Assembly (NCBI GenBank): GCA_018054805.1
Contig: JAGPIU010000070.1
Coordinates: 1-6,144, forward strand
Source of the DNA: Paludibacter sp.
GTDB lineage: Bacteria; Bacteroidota; Bacteroidia; Bacteroidales; Paludibacteraceae
Length of the DNA stretch: 6,144 nucleotides
Direction of reading: 5' to 3'
The notes beneath the pieces are model-generated. The model did no database searches and was not told where the DNA came from. It was given only the letters and a program-made list of their open reading frames with translations. Shown in pieces: positions 1-6,144 of the stretch (positions are counted from its first letter, which is position 1; the number at the start of each line of letters is the position of its first letter). Made by a program: the position numbers and the translations under genes.

Positions 1-955
1 ACTGACGGTTTCCCTTGTATTGATTTTCGTGAAAGTAACCTGCACGTACAAAAAACTGTTTGTTGTAAGCATATTCGGCACCGGCCGACCACATAATTTC
101 ACGCAACTCCTCTTCGGCAGGAGCATCAGCAAACGACATGAAAACACCCGAAAGCATACTGACTTTATTAAAGTCTGTAGTTGCATCCGGAGTTGGTACA
201 AGTAATTTATTTAAATCGGCACTGAACGTAATACTTTGAAAATCGTCGATAGGATAAAGGAATGAAGTACCTAAACGCATGTTGGTTGGCACAAAACTAC
301 TGGTTACATTTTCGTCATACGAAATTTTCGAACCCAGATTTGAGATATTCAAACCAAAAGCCAGATTACCTTCGCCGGTGCTAAGGCTTATCGGACGACG
401 GTAGTAACCAGCCACATCGGCAGCTACCGACATTCCCGGGTACATATCCTGCGCAAAACCGTTACTCAAATCGGAATAAATAAAACGCATGGCTACCGAA
501 GCTGAGAAAAATTCAGACAACATACGCGAATATGCCACATCAAAAGCAAGCTCGTTGGGTGTTGCTGTGGTAAGAAAACCACCTAACTGGTCGGTAAGAG
601 CAATATCACCCAAAGAGAAATAACGCAAAGAGGCACTTACTGCCTGACGATCGTCGAATTTGTAATATCCTGATAAATAAGCAAGATCAATATCATCAAC
701 TAACTGACGCAACCACGGAGTATACGAAAGCGACAAACCAGCCTGACTTTCGAGAAAAACGTATTTTGCAGGATTCCAGTATTGAGAATAAACATCGGGC
801 GAAGTAGCCGCACCCACATCTCCCATACCACCGGCACGGGCATCGGGCGTAATCGACAAAGAAGGAACTGCTGTAAAAATCGGATTAGGATCGGTTGCCT
901 TTACAAACATGCCAAACGACATAAAGGCCATTAAAAATATAAGACTTTTCTTCAT
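1..955 (-). CDS. porV: PorV (LptO), T9SS outer-membrane shuttle protein; 3' end cut by the window edge
   Basis: PorV is an outer-membrane beta-barrel of the FadL type that binds the C-terminal domain of type IX secretion cargo, takes it from the SprA translocon and delivers it to the sortase PorU. The frame opens with ATG at 953-955 and runs without a stop to the left edge, giving 318 complete codons. Known homologues are about 390 residues, so roughly the last 70 are missing. A signal peptide is visible (MKKSLIFLMAFMSFGMFVKA, cut likely after A20). It is followed by the PorV hallmark region: AVPSLSITPDARAGGMGD (about 29-46), then ATSPD and YWNPAKY (about 50-65). The rest shows alternating barrel-strand patterns, and near the edge is GYFHENQYKGNRQ, typical of late PorV strands. 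It lies 81 bp downstream of porU on the same strand, so co-transcription is likely. The identification rests on recognised motifs and on the neighbour. Confidence 0.96.
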   Translation of the reverse strand, partial: MKKSLIFLMAFMSFGMFVKATDPNPIFTAVPSLSITPDARAGGMGDVGAATSPDVYSQYWNPAKYVFLESQAGLSLSYTPWLRQLVDDIDLAYLSGYYKFDDRQAVSASLRYFSLGDIALTDQLGGFLTTATPNELAFDVAYSRMLSEFFSASVAMRFIYSDLSNGFAQDMYPGMSVAADVAGYYRRPISLSTGEGNLAFGLNISNLGSKISYDENVTSSFVPTNMRLGTSFLYPIDDFQSITFSADLNKLLVPTPDATTDFNKVSMLSGVFMSFADAPAEEELREIMWSAGAEYAYNKQFFVRAGYFHENQYKGNRQ

Positions 956-1036
956 TAGGGATTTAATAATTTTTTTAGCTTGCAATATTACAACTTTTAA
1001 ATGAGAGCTTAATGTAAATAACGAAATTTTTAAATT
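956..1036 (-). other. porU-porV intergenic spacer
   Basis: This is an 81-bp AT-rich spacer between the porU stop and the porV start. I see no GC-rich hairpin followed by a U-run, so nothing suggests that transcription stops between the two genes. An A-rich stretch (A7 in the mRNA sense) sits about 15-20 nt before the porV ATG. This fits the A-rich, Shine-Dalgarno-free leaders common in Bacteroidota. A sequence TAATATTG (minus strand, 984-991) is one mismatch from the Bacteroidota -7 element TAnnTTTG but has no matching upstream TTTG at the right distance. A separate porV promoter is therefore not supported. Confidence 0.5.
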
Positions 1037-4000
1037 TTATTGTTCAACTATGAGCATTTTAGCTGTTTTTGAATAAGTATCACTATCTAAAGTACTGATG
1101 GTAACCCGATACAGATAAATTCCGGACTTCACTCTTTTACCATCAGCAGTCACCAGATTCCATTCCACATCATCGGCATTAGCCTGCTCAAACGACCATA
1201 TTTTACGTCCGGCAAGATCAAAAATATCAACAACAGTTTTCAGAATTGTTTCAGGACGGTCGTGATCGACTTTAATACGCGTCACTGAGCTTACAGGGTT
1301 CGGATAGTTCGACACTGAGAAAATATGCGGAGTTAAACCTTTTACCACTTCAAATTCAATGGTTTGAGTTGTGGAATTATTCAGCAAATCCCATGCTCTG
1401 AACGACAGCACATGCTTTCCTTCTGAAATTTCGGGCAACTTGTATCGTACACCACCTTCGCTGAAAGTATTGGCAGATGCTTCGAAATAGTTGTTCAGCA
1501 CGTAAGCCTGACGTGGATCATTGTCGATAGTGAGTAACAAATCGTGACCAATTCCGGTTCCTACACGGTTTATTCCATTTTCATCTTTTAAATGAGCAAT
1601 GAAAACGGGCGTTTCGTTTACTTTGGCTCCCGATACGAAGTTTTCATTGTTTAAATATAGTTGCATTTCCGGGCCTTCGGTTTCGTACACAATGTCAGGA
1701 TTGGTACCGCCCACCACAAAATTCTCGAAATATCCCTGAGCTTCGTCACCGTTTTCGGCATCGAAAGCATAGTAATTTATCCTGCCGTTCCCAAAATTAT
1801 ATTTGATATCCTTTGGCAGCATAAAGCTGAAACTAAATTCTCCATCTTTCACTACTGCTTTACCTGCAAAAAGTTTATTGCTACGATCGGTAAATTTAAA
1901 CTTGCGTTCTTCATATTTTACAGGATCTTCCACAATAAATTCCTTTTCATTGTCGAGGGTAGTTACTTTTACTGCTTTATCGTACACCACCATCTGAAGT
2001 TCTCCGTTAAATCCTGAAGCTCTTTGTCCGTTGGCATCCGAAATAAAACCCTTAACATTTACGACCGACATAGCGCGAAGCGTATCGGGTGACGTCACTG
2101 AATTTTCATTTATCTGAGTGGTTTTTACACCATAGTCAGTGGGGAAATTAATTTTCAACGCCGGATCGCCTACGTAAACATAGGACAGCTTATTGATTTC
2201 TGTCCCAACCAAATTTTTGGCCAAAGCCATTACATCACCAACCCGGTAATGTTCACCATTTACTTTCTTGAATAAATTCTCGGTAAAGTGTCGGTTGATA
2301 GTAAAGTTTTGCGAAGCATACACCGGGCGCGTTGCCGACATAATTCCGATACCACCTCCGTAAGGATTGAGCACTACATGTTCACCAGCCGACACCACAC
2401 GGTCGTCGAACATAAGAAAATCGCAGGTAGCAGCCGCCCACAGTGGTAACTGCTTGTTCGACATTGATTTTACATCGGCTACCGACATTACCTGTTCATT
2501 TGTCCAACCCACAGTTCCGGCGTGACCCGTGTAATTCAGATAAAACAATCCATTATTAATCAAGTCGTGAAGTTGTGTGCGTGCAAGCGGATACGACTGG
2601 CCACTGGCCGATATTTCCTGCAAATAAGCATCGAGAAATATCTTATTCACCTGATATGATGGAAAATTACGTATCAACACATTGGAAATACTATCGGCCT
2701 GTTTCATGTGCAAAGCAAGGTCGCCATCGTCAGCCAAAAAGCAAAGCTGATTTTTCCAGATTCCCTTTTTGGAATTTTGCATGTACTCAATGGTTTTATT
2801 TACCACATTATCAGCATCCTGTACTGTCAGCGCAGGGAAACGACCCACACCAATATCGAGTAAATGCGAAGGAATCTGCATACCCTCATTATCATCCAGG
2901 AAACCAAAATAATCATCGGTTACATACGATAATGTTTGTGTGAGTGAATTATCGGCCTGATAAGTAAGCACAAGATTTTCGCTCGAACTATTGAGCAATT
3001 TTCGGTTATCGTAAGTTCCACGACCAAAAAGCAGCAAATAGCGTGGCATGTCAGCTTCAACGCCTGATGTTAATGCTCTGTCGTAAAGCATTTTCATTAC
3101 CCAGCGATAGGCTGTGGCATCCGGAGCTCCTGACGAAAATTCATTATAAACCTGATCGGTAGTTACCACTGCTACTGCGAGTCCATCCATTTCGCGATGC
3201 GCCTGAGCCAATCTTTCGGACTGCGCCACAAAACGTGGATGCGTGATAATCACCATGTCGACCTGAGGCATGCCGTGCAAATTCTGATTGGGCACATTAC
3301 CCACAATTTCGGGTTTCGGGAACGCAGCTGCAGCCTTCGTATCGATAGCCAGATACGAACGAAGCTGCGTGGAAGCATCCACAAAAGTAAGTTTTCCGTC
3401 GACTATTTCAGCCGGCATTTTCGAGATATTGGTATGATCGGTAATATCCCAAACCTGTACATTCGAACCTGCATTCGATATTTTAAAACGATTATAATCC
3501 GGCCTGTCGATATTATCGGGATATTGAAACTGAAGCACCGAACTATTCAGAGTAAGGCTACGGCGAACATTGACAAGCAAATAATTCAGATAACCCACTG
3601 AAGTTGAATTGGGTTTATAGTAATTAAGATTAAATGCCAGCTGATCGGAGTTTGATGTAAATGAAAAAACAGAATTGGCAGCTTTTGCTTTTTCGTAATT
3701 ATCACCTTCGGTACGTTTAGGCACAACCAGAGTTTTTGTTTGGCTGTTGTTGAGACTTAAGTTGAAGGATGAAGCCGGAACCGATGCTGCTGACAAAGAC
3801 GAAGCAGCTACATCGAGACGCGCTTTTACAGGTGCAGTTTTTACGAGATTCGGGAAATTAAACTGAAAATTCTGATTGACAACATCGTTAAAAACCTCAC
3901 CGTAAAACTCTTTACCGGTAGCTCCAATGCTATATGTTTCATTTTCGTGCAACTGGTAATCGGTAAATTCCTCCACATCGTACACATTGGCCGAAGAAGG

Positions 4001-4882
4001 TACAGTAATGTTTTTATCCGAAATTTTACGCCCGGCGCCCGCATCTGAACTTACAAAATAATATCCATGCGTTGAATATGGATTTTGCTGCTGTACAAAC
4101 ATTCCACGCGTTTTGTCATAAGTCCATTTTACAACTCCCTGCGCGTAAAAAAGCACATAGTCGCCGGCATTGAACACACCATCACTGCCTTTTTCCATAT
4201 AAATGGCCAATTCGGGAAGATCGTCGTATTTGGGATTCAGAAAATTCTGATCGAGCACATTACCTCCAAAACCAAATATTCGAACATTGGCAGGACTAAT
4301 GCCCATAGATTGCAAATCCTCGTAAGTCAGTTTGTATACACCTGTTCCCGATACTCTTATTTTCACAAACTTGCCGTTTGCCAAAACTGAATTTTCGGAA
4401 TAAGTATGGCGCGTGGTTGAAGCTACTTTGGCTGGTGCCTTAACTGCTTCAACAGCCAACTCAAACGAAAGCAGCTTTTGAATTTGTCCATCTCTGAACA
4501 CAAAAGGCATAATGTTTATATCCAGAAAATTACGATTACGTTCAGTCAGAATTGAAGTTCGGACAACTGCCGATTCGGCCATCGAAACAGAGCTAACCAA
4601 AGCTTTTTCAGCCAATGTGAGCGCTACGTATTGTGCCGAAGAAACACTTACTTCGTAAATTTTATCCTTATCGGCAGGCAATCGTTTCTGAAAATTAGGC
4701 AGATTGGTTTCATCGGGAAAAATAGCATCGGTAAAATAAGCCACGTGCATCGTGCTGGCTGGAGCCTGCCACAGAAGCGGAGCTTTCCAGTGTAACTGAA
4801 CAGACTGTCTGAACACAGTTTCGGCATTGGAAAACAAAGCAAATGAAACCAAAAGTGCAGTATATATCAATCTTATTTTCAT
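1037..4882 (-). CDS. porU: PorU, type IX secretion system C25-family sortase
   Basis: PorU is the cell-surface sortase of the T9SS. It cleaves the C-terminal sorting domain from secreted cargo and joins the new end to anionic lipopolysaccharide. The 1281-residue product begins with a signal peptide (MKIRLIYTALLVSFALFSNA, cut near A20). Residues about 21-530 form the PorU N-terminal region, with the recognisable GTGVYKLTYEDL and RIFGFGGNVLD near 179-211. The C25 peptidase domain spans about 540-915. Its dyad is His787 (in LNYTGHAGTVGW) and Cys820 (in LPLWAAATCDFLMF); the later GGGIGIMSATRPVY and YVYVGDPALK are also typical. Ig-like sheet follows (about 920-1185), then a type A sorting domain (about 1186-1281) with SNYPNP, FDLAGRKIW, SGIYLYRV and a KMLIVEQ end; PorU homologues keep this domain. 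It is somewhat longer than the Porphyromonas protein (about 1160). The His is followed by Ala where Gly is usual. The ATG at 4880-4882 places the signal peptide correctly; no Shine-Dalgarno sequence is seen. Confidence 0.97.
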   Translation of the reverse strand: MKIRLIYTALLVSFALFSNAETVFRQSVQLHWKAPLLWQAPASTMHVAYFTDAIFPDETNLPNFQKRLPADKDKIYEVSVSSAQYVALTLAEKALVSSVSMAESAVVRTSILTERNRNFLDINIMPFVFRDGQIQKLLSFELAVEAVKAPAKVASTTRHTYSENSVLANGKFVKIRVSGTGVYKLTYEDLQSMGISPANVRIFGFGGNVLDQNFLNPKYDDLPELAIYMEKGSDGVFNAGDYVLFYAQGVVKWTYDKTRGMFVQQQNPYSTHGYYFVSSDAGAGRKISDKNITVPSSANVYDVEEFTDYQLHENETYSIGATGKEFYGEVFNDVVNQNFQFNFPNLVKTAPVKARLDVAASSLSAASVPASSFNLSLNNSQTKTLVVPKRTEGDNYEKAKAANSVFSFTSNSDQLAFNLNYYKPNSTSVGYLNYLLVNVRRSLTLNSSVLQFQYPDNIDRPDYNRFKISNAGSNVQVWDITDHTNISKMPAEIVDGKLTFVDASTQLRSYLAIDTKAAAAFPKPEIVGNVPNQNLHGMPQVDMVIITHPRFVAQSERLAQAHREMDGLAVAVVTTDQVYNEFSSGAPDATAYRWVMKMLYDRALTSGVEADMPRYLLLFGRGTYDNRKLLNSSSENLVLTYQADNSLTQTLSYVTDDYFGFLDDNEGMQIPSHLLDIGVGRFPALTVQDADNVVNKTIEYMQNSKKGIWKNQLCFLADDGDLALHMKQADSISNVLIRNFPSYQVNKIFLDAYLQEISASGQSYPLARTQLHDLINNGLFYLNYTGHAGTVGWTNEQVMSVADVKSMSNKQLPLWAAATCDFLMFDDRVVSAGEHVVLNPYGGGIGIMSATRPVYASQNFTINRHFTENLFKKVNGEHYRVGDVMALAKNLVGTEINKLSYVYVGDPALKINFPTDYGVKTTQINENSVTSPDTLRAMSVVNVKGFISDANGQRASGFNGELQMVVYDKAVKVTTLDNEKEFIVEDPVKYEERKFKFTDRSNKLFAGKAVVKDGEFSFSFMLPKDIKYNFGNGRINYYAFDAENGDEAQGYFENFVVGGTNPDIVYETEGPEMQLYLNNENFVSGAKVNETPVFIAHLKDENGINRVGTGIGHDLLLTIDNDPRQAYVLNNYFEASANTFSEGGVRYKLPEISEGKHVLSFRAWDLLNNSTTQTIEFEVVKGLTPHIFSVSNYPNPVSSVTRIKVDHDRPETILKTVVDIFDLAGRKIWSFEQANADDVEWNLVTADGKRVKSGIYLYRVTISTLDSDTYSKTAKMLIVEQ

Positions 4883-4884
4883 TC

Positions 4885-4919
4885 AAAAAAACGTATTAAT
4901 CAAAAAAAAAATCATTAAT
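4885..4919 (-). repeat. Homopolymer tracts (A10 and A7 on + strand) in the porU leader
   Basis: The plus strand carries A7 at 4885-4891 and A10 at 4902-4911. The porU mRNA would therefore read U10, a short spacer and U7 directly before the GA-AUG start. Two ATTAAT hexamers (4895-4900 and 4914-4919) flank the A10 run. The U-rich leader is seen directly; any effect on translation or slippage is inference. Confidence 0.6.
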
Positions 4920-4993
4920 AAATAGACAGGTACTAGAATAATCAGTTACAAAAACAGTACATTAACTCAACGAATAATAAAACAGGGAGAGTT

Positions 4994-5015
4994 AAAAAGC
5001 AAAGGCTATCAGCCT
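4994..5015 (-). terminator. Possible weak intrinsic terminator between the FAH gene and porU
   Basis: On the minus strand, AGGCT-GAT-AGCCT forms a 5-bp stem with a 3-nt loop, followed by TTGCTTTTT. The orientation suits termination of the FAH-family transcript about 165 nt after its stop codon. The stem is short and the U-run is interrupted, so this is only a candidate. Confidence 0.3.
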
Positions 5016-5178
5016 GAAACATTTGCAGACCACGAATACAGAAGAAAAACGTTTTAATCCTGCTTTTATTGTTATCATCCCAAAAGCTACCAAAGATAAT
5101 GAGATATTTTGTAAAAAACAGGAAACCGGTCAGCATGAGTTGCTAAAACCAGAAAAAACAGTGTAAAGCGGAGTATTT

Positions 5179-5790
5179 TTATTTCACTTTAAAATCAAAC
5201 ATTTTTTCCTGTCCGATAAAACCTTCCAATCGGTCGCCTACCGCCACTTTGCCCACTCCTACCGGCGTACCGGTAAACAGAATATCGCCTATCTTCAAAG
5301 TAAAGAAACGACTGACATGTGCGATTAGTTCATCAATCGGAAAAATCATATCGGCCGAATGACCATTTTGCACAGTATTCCCATTGAGATTCATACTGAA
5401 GCGAATATCCTGTACGTCCGGAAATTGTTCGGCCGGAAGAAAGTTACCTATTACAGCCGAATTGTCGAATGCTTTCGCAATTTCCCAGGGATGACCCGAT
5501 TCTTTCAGTCGTCGTTGCAAATCGCGGGCTGTAAAATCCACTCCGAGTCCTATTTCGGAATAATAACGATGGGCAAAGCGAGGCGCAATATTTTTACCTA
5601 TCCGGTTAATCTTTATTATCAGTTCTGTTTCGTAATGAATTTCGTTGCTGAAATCTGGAATAAAGAAAGGTTTGTTATTTCGAAGCACGGCGGTGTCGGG
5701 TTTCATAAAAACAACAGGTTCGGTAGGATGTTTTGAATTTAATTCCTTATTGTGTTCGACATAATTCTGTCCGATAGCAAAAATTTTCAT
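5179..5790 (-). CDS. Fumarylacetoacetate hydrolase (FAH) family protein, FAHD1-like
   Basis: This is a cytosolic metal-dependent enzyme of the FAH fold; relatives act as acylpyruvate hydrolases, oxaloacetate decarboxylases or oxo-acid hydratases. The exact substrate cannot be read from sequence. I start it at ATG 5788-5790 (203 residues), because MKIFAIGQNYVEHNKEL matches the family N-terminus. The longer open frame begins with a TTG at 5839-5841 inside the U-tract of the rex terminator. Motifs in order: GQNYVEH (7-13) with His13 and Glu16 aligning to the FAHD1 catalytic dyad; FMKP (28-31); HYETEL (52-57), whose Glu54 and Glu56 with Asp85 of GVDFTARD form the expected Mg/Mn site; EIAKAFD (103-109) with the conserved Lys106; and LFTGTPVGVG (171-180). 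The length is normal for short bacterial members and all key residues are present. Gln8 replaces the usual Arg of GRNY. No Shine-Dalgarno sequence precedes the start. Confidence 0.92.
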   Translation of the reverse strand: MKIFAIGQNYVEHNKELNSKHPTEPVVFMKPDTAVLRNNKPFFIPDFSNEIHYETELIIKINRIGKNIAPRFAHRYYSEIGLGVDFTARDLQRRLKESGHPWEIAKAFDNSAVIGNFLPAEQFPDVQDIRFSMNLNGNTVQNGHSADMIFPIDELIAHVSRFFTLKIGDILFTGTPVGVGKVAVGDRLEGFIGQEKMFDFKVK

Positions 5791-5834
5791 ATCCGGGGGA
5801 ATTGAGATTTTGAGATTATTATCAATAGTAGTAT

Positions 5835-5865
5835 AAAACAAAACATGACGGGAAGCAGCCCGTCA
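5835..5865 (-). terminator. Rho-independent terminator downstream of rex
   Basis: On the minus strand a perfect 7-bp stem TGACGGG / CCCGTCA (5846-5852 with 5859-5865) closes a 6-nt loop. It is followed at once by TGTTTTGTTTTA. It begins about 9 nt after the rex stop codon and separates rex from the FAH-family gene. The plus-strand side lacks a strong U-run, so it appears directional. Confidence 0.78.
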
Positions 5866-5874
5866 ATGTCAGTT

Positions 5875-6144
5875 TTAAAGTTTGTTTTTATTGCAGTTTT
5901 CGCATTCTTTAATGGCATTGAGCCGGTTGAACATCACTGCTAAATGCGCATAAATTGAAGTATTCTGCACAATAATATTTTCGGGAACACGAATACGGTA
6001 GGGTGTAAAATTCCAGATGGCCTGAATACCACCTTCTATCATAAGCTCCGAAACCGCCTGAGCTCTGTCCACAGGTACTGTGAGCACTCCTATATTCACA
6101 TCTGTTTGCTTTTGTAATTCAGAAAAACGATCAATATGATGAAT
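5875..6144 (-). CDS. rex: Rex-family redox-sensing transcriptional repressor, C-terminal part
   Basis: Rex proteins are dimeric repressors that read the NADH/NAD+ ratio through a Rossmann domain and release DNA when NADH is high. Only the last 89 codons are here; the frame is open to the right edge, and the N-terminal winged-helix DNA-binding domain lies outside. The visible part matches the end of the Rossmann domain and the domain-swapped C-terminal helix: HHIDRFSEL (2-10), VNIGVLTVPVDRAQAVSELM (16-35), GGIQAIWNFTPYRIRVPENIIVQNTSIY (38-65), then AHLAVMFNRL (66-75). IWNF.P and VPENIIVQN are the strongest Rex signatures. The GTG at 6097-6099 is an internal Val codon, not the start. The protein ends in a polar tail, KECENCNKNKL, with a CxxC pair (local residues 81 and 84). 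A clear terminator follows, so rex probably ends its own transcript. Targets cannot be inferred from this window. Confidence 0.9.
   Translation of the reverse strand: MHHIDRFSELQKQTDVNIGVLTVPVDRAQAVSELMIEGGIQAIWNFTPYRIRVPENIIVQNTSIYAHLAVMFNRLNAIKECENCNKNKL

Larger units (their letters stand above)
4883..5178. other. Intergenic region upstream of porU, no convincing gene
   Basis: This 296-bp AT-rich gap separates the FAH-family gene from porU. It presumably holds the 3' end of the first transcript and the porU promoter. I found no good match to the Bacteroidota promoter pair TTTG / TAnnTTTG and no RNA gene. Weak structures include a 5-bp hairpin with a U-rich tail at 4994-5015, a GCTTTT/AAAAGC inverted repeat at 5062-5087 with a 14-nt loop, a 10-bp palindrome AAAACGTTTT at 5046-5055, and an imperfect stem plus U6 run (5153-5158) just after the FAH stop. 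A 64-codon hydrophobic, Phe-rich minus-strand frame (4942-5136) looks like translated AT-rich spacer rather than a gene. Confidence 0.5.

Noticed and set aside
971..1012. AGCT inverted pair in the porU-porV spacer that could form a hairpin.
   Set aside because: Only 4 bp pair, AGCT is self-complementary, and the stem does not extend on either side.
1661..2017. Plus-strand open frame of 118 codons inside porU.
   Set aside because: It is antisense to the confidently assigned porU coding sequence, has no family resemblance, and a second plus-strand frame overlaps it, as expected for shadow frames.
3197..3601. Plus-strand open frame of 134 codons inside porU.
   Set aside because: Antisense shadow of the C25-domain region of porU; the translation has no domain-like pattern.
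5046..5055. Perfect 10-bp palindrome AAAACGTTTT.
   Set aside because: It is a single low-complexity copy in AT-rich spacer with no partner site and no link to a promoter, so chance is the simplest explanation.
4942..5136. A 64-codon minus-strand frame with ATG start in the gap before porU, hydrophobic and rich in Phe and Cys.
   Set aside because: The composition is what AT-rich spacer DNA gives when translated. It has no recognisable motif, signal peptide pattern or ribosome-binding context, and the region overlaps a candidate terminator.
5359..5736. Plus-strand open frame of 125 codons opposite the FAH-family gene.
   Set aside because: Antisense shadow; the opposite strand carries all the FAH motifs in order.
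5791..5845. Possible promoter for the FAH-family gene (minus strand TTTG followed after 17 nt by TAATAATC, or TACTATTG as a -7 element).
   Set aside because: Neither option matches both the TAnnTTTG element and the 19-21 nt spacing of Bacteroidota promoters, and the TTTG lies in the U-tract of the rex terminator.

Overview
The window reads as ordinary chromosomal DNA from a member of the Bacteroidota, probably a Bacteroidales- or Marinilabiliales-like lineage. The evidence is the pair porU and porV, core genes of the type IX secretion system (T9SS) that occurs only in this phylum. Starts without Shine-Dalgarno sequences, AT-rich intergenic DNA and a Bacteroidota-type Rex tail agree with this. 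All four genes lie on the minus strand, so transcription runs from the right edge to the left edge.

Layout, in transcription order: (1) the C-terminal 89 codons of a Rex-family NAD(H)-sensing repressor enter from the right edge and stop at 5875. (2) A clear intrinsic terminator lies at 5835-5865. (3) A small fumarylacetoacetate hydrolase (FAH)-family enzyme lies at 5179-5790. Its start is set at the internal ATG, because the longer frame opens with a TTG inside the terminator U-tract. (4) A 296-bp AT-rich gap (4883-5178) holds no convincing gene but has weak hairpins and a U-rich leader before porU. (5) porU (1037-4882) encodes the complete 1281-residue T9SS sortase, with signal peptide, C25 (gingipain-like) catalytic domain and its own C-terminal sorting domain. 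(6) An 81-bp gap follows. (7) porV (1-955) encodes the outer-membrane shuttle protein and is cut off by the left edge, probably some 70 residues short.

PorU and PorV work together. PorV carries T9SS cargo from the translocon to the sortase PorU, which removes the cargo C-terminal domain and attaches the protein to surface lipopolysaccharide. The close spacing and shared strand suggest co-transcription. Rex and the FAH enzyme appear to be separate housekeeping units. No mobile element, CRISPR array, RNA gene or clearly new system was seen. The points worth a second look are small: a Gly-to-Ala change next to the catalytic His of PorU, a CxxC tail on Rex, and homopolymer runs in the porU leader.
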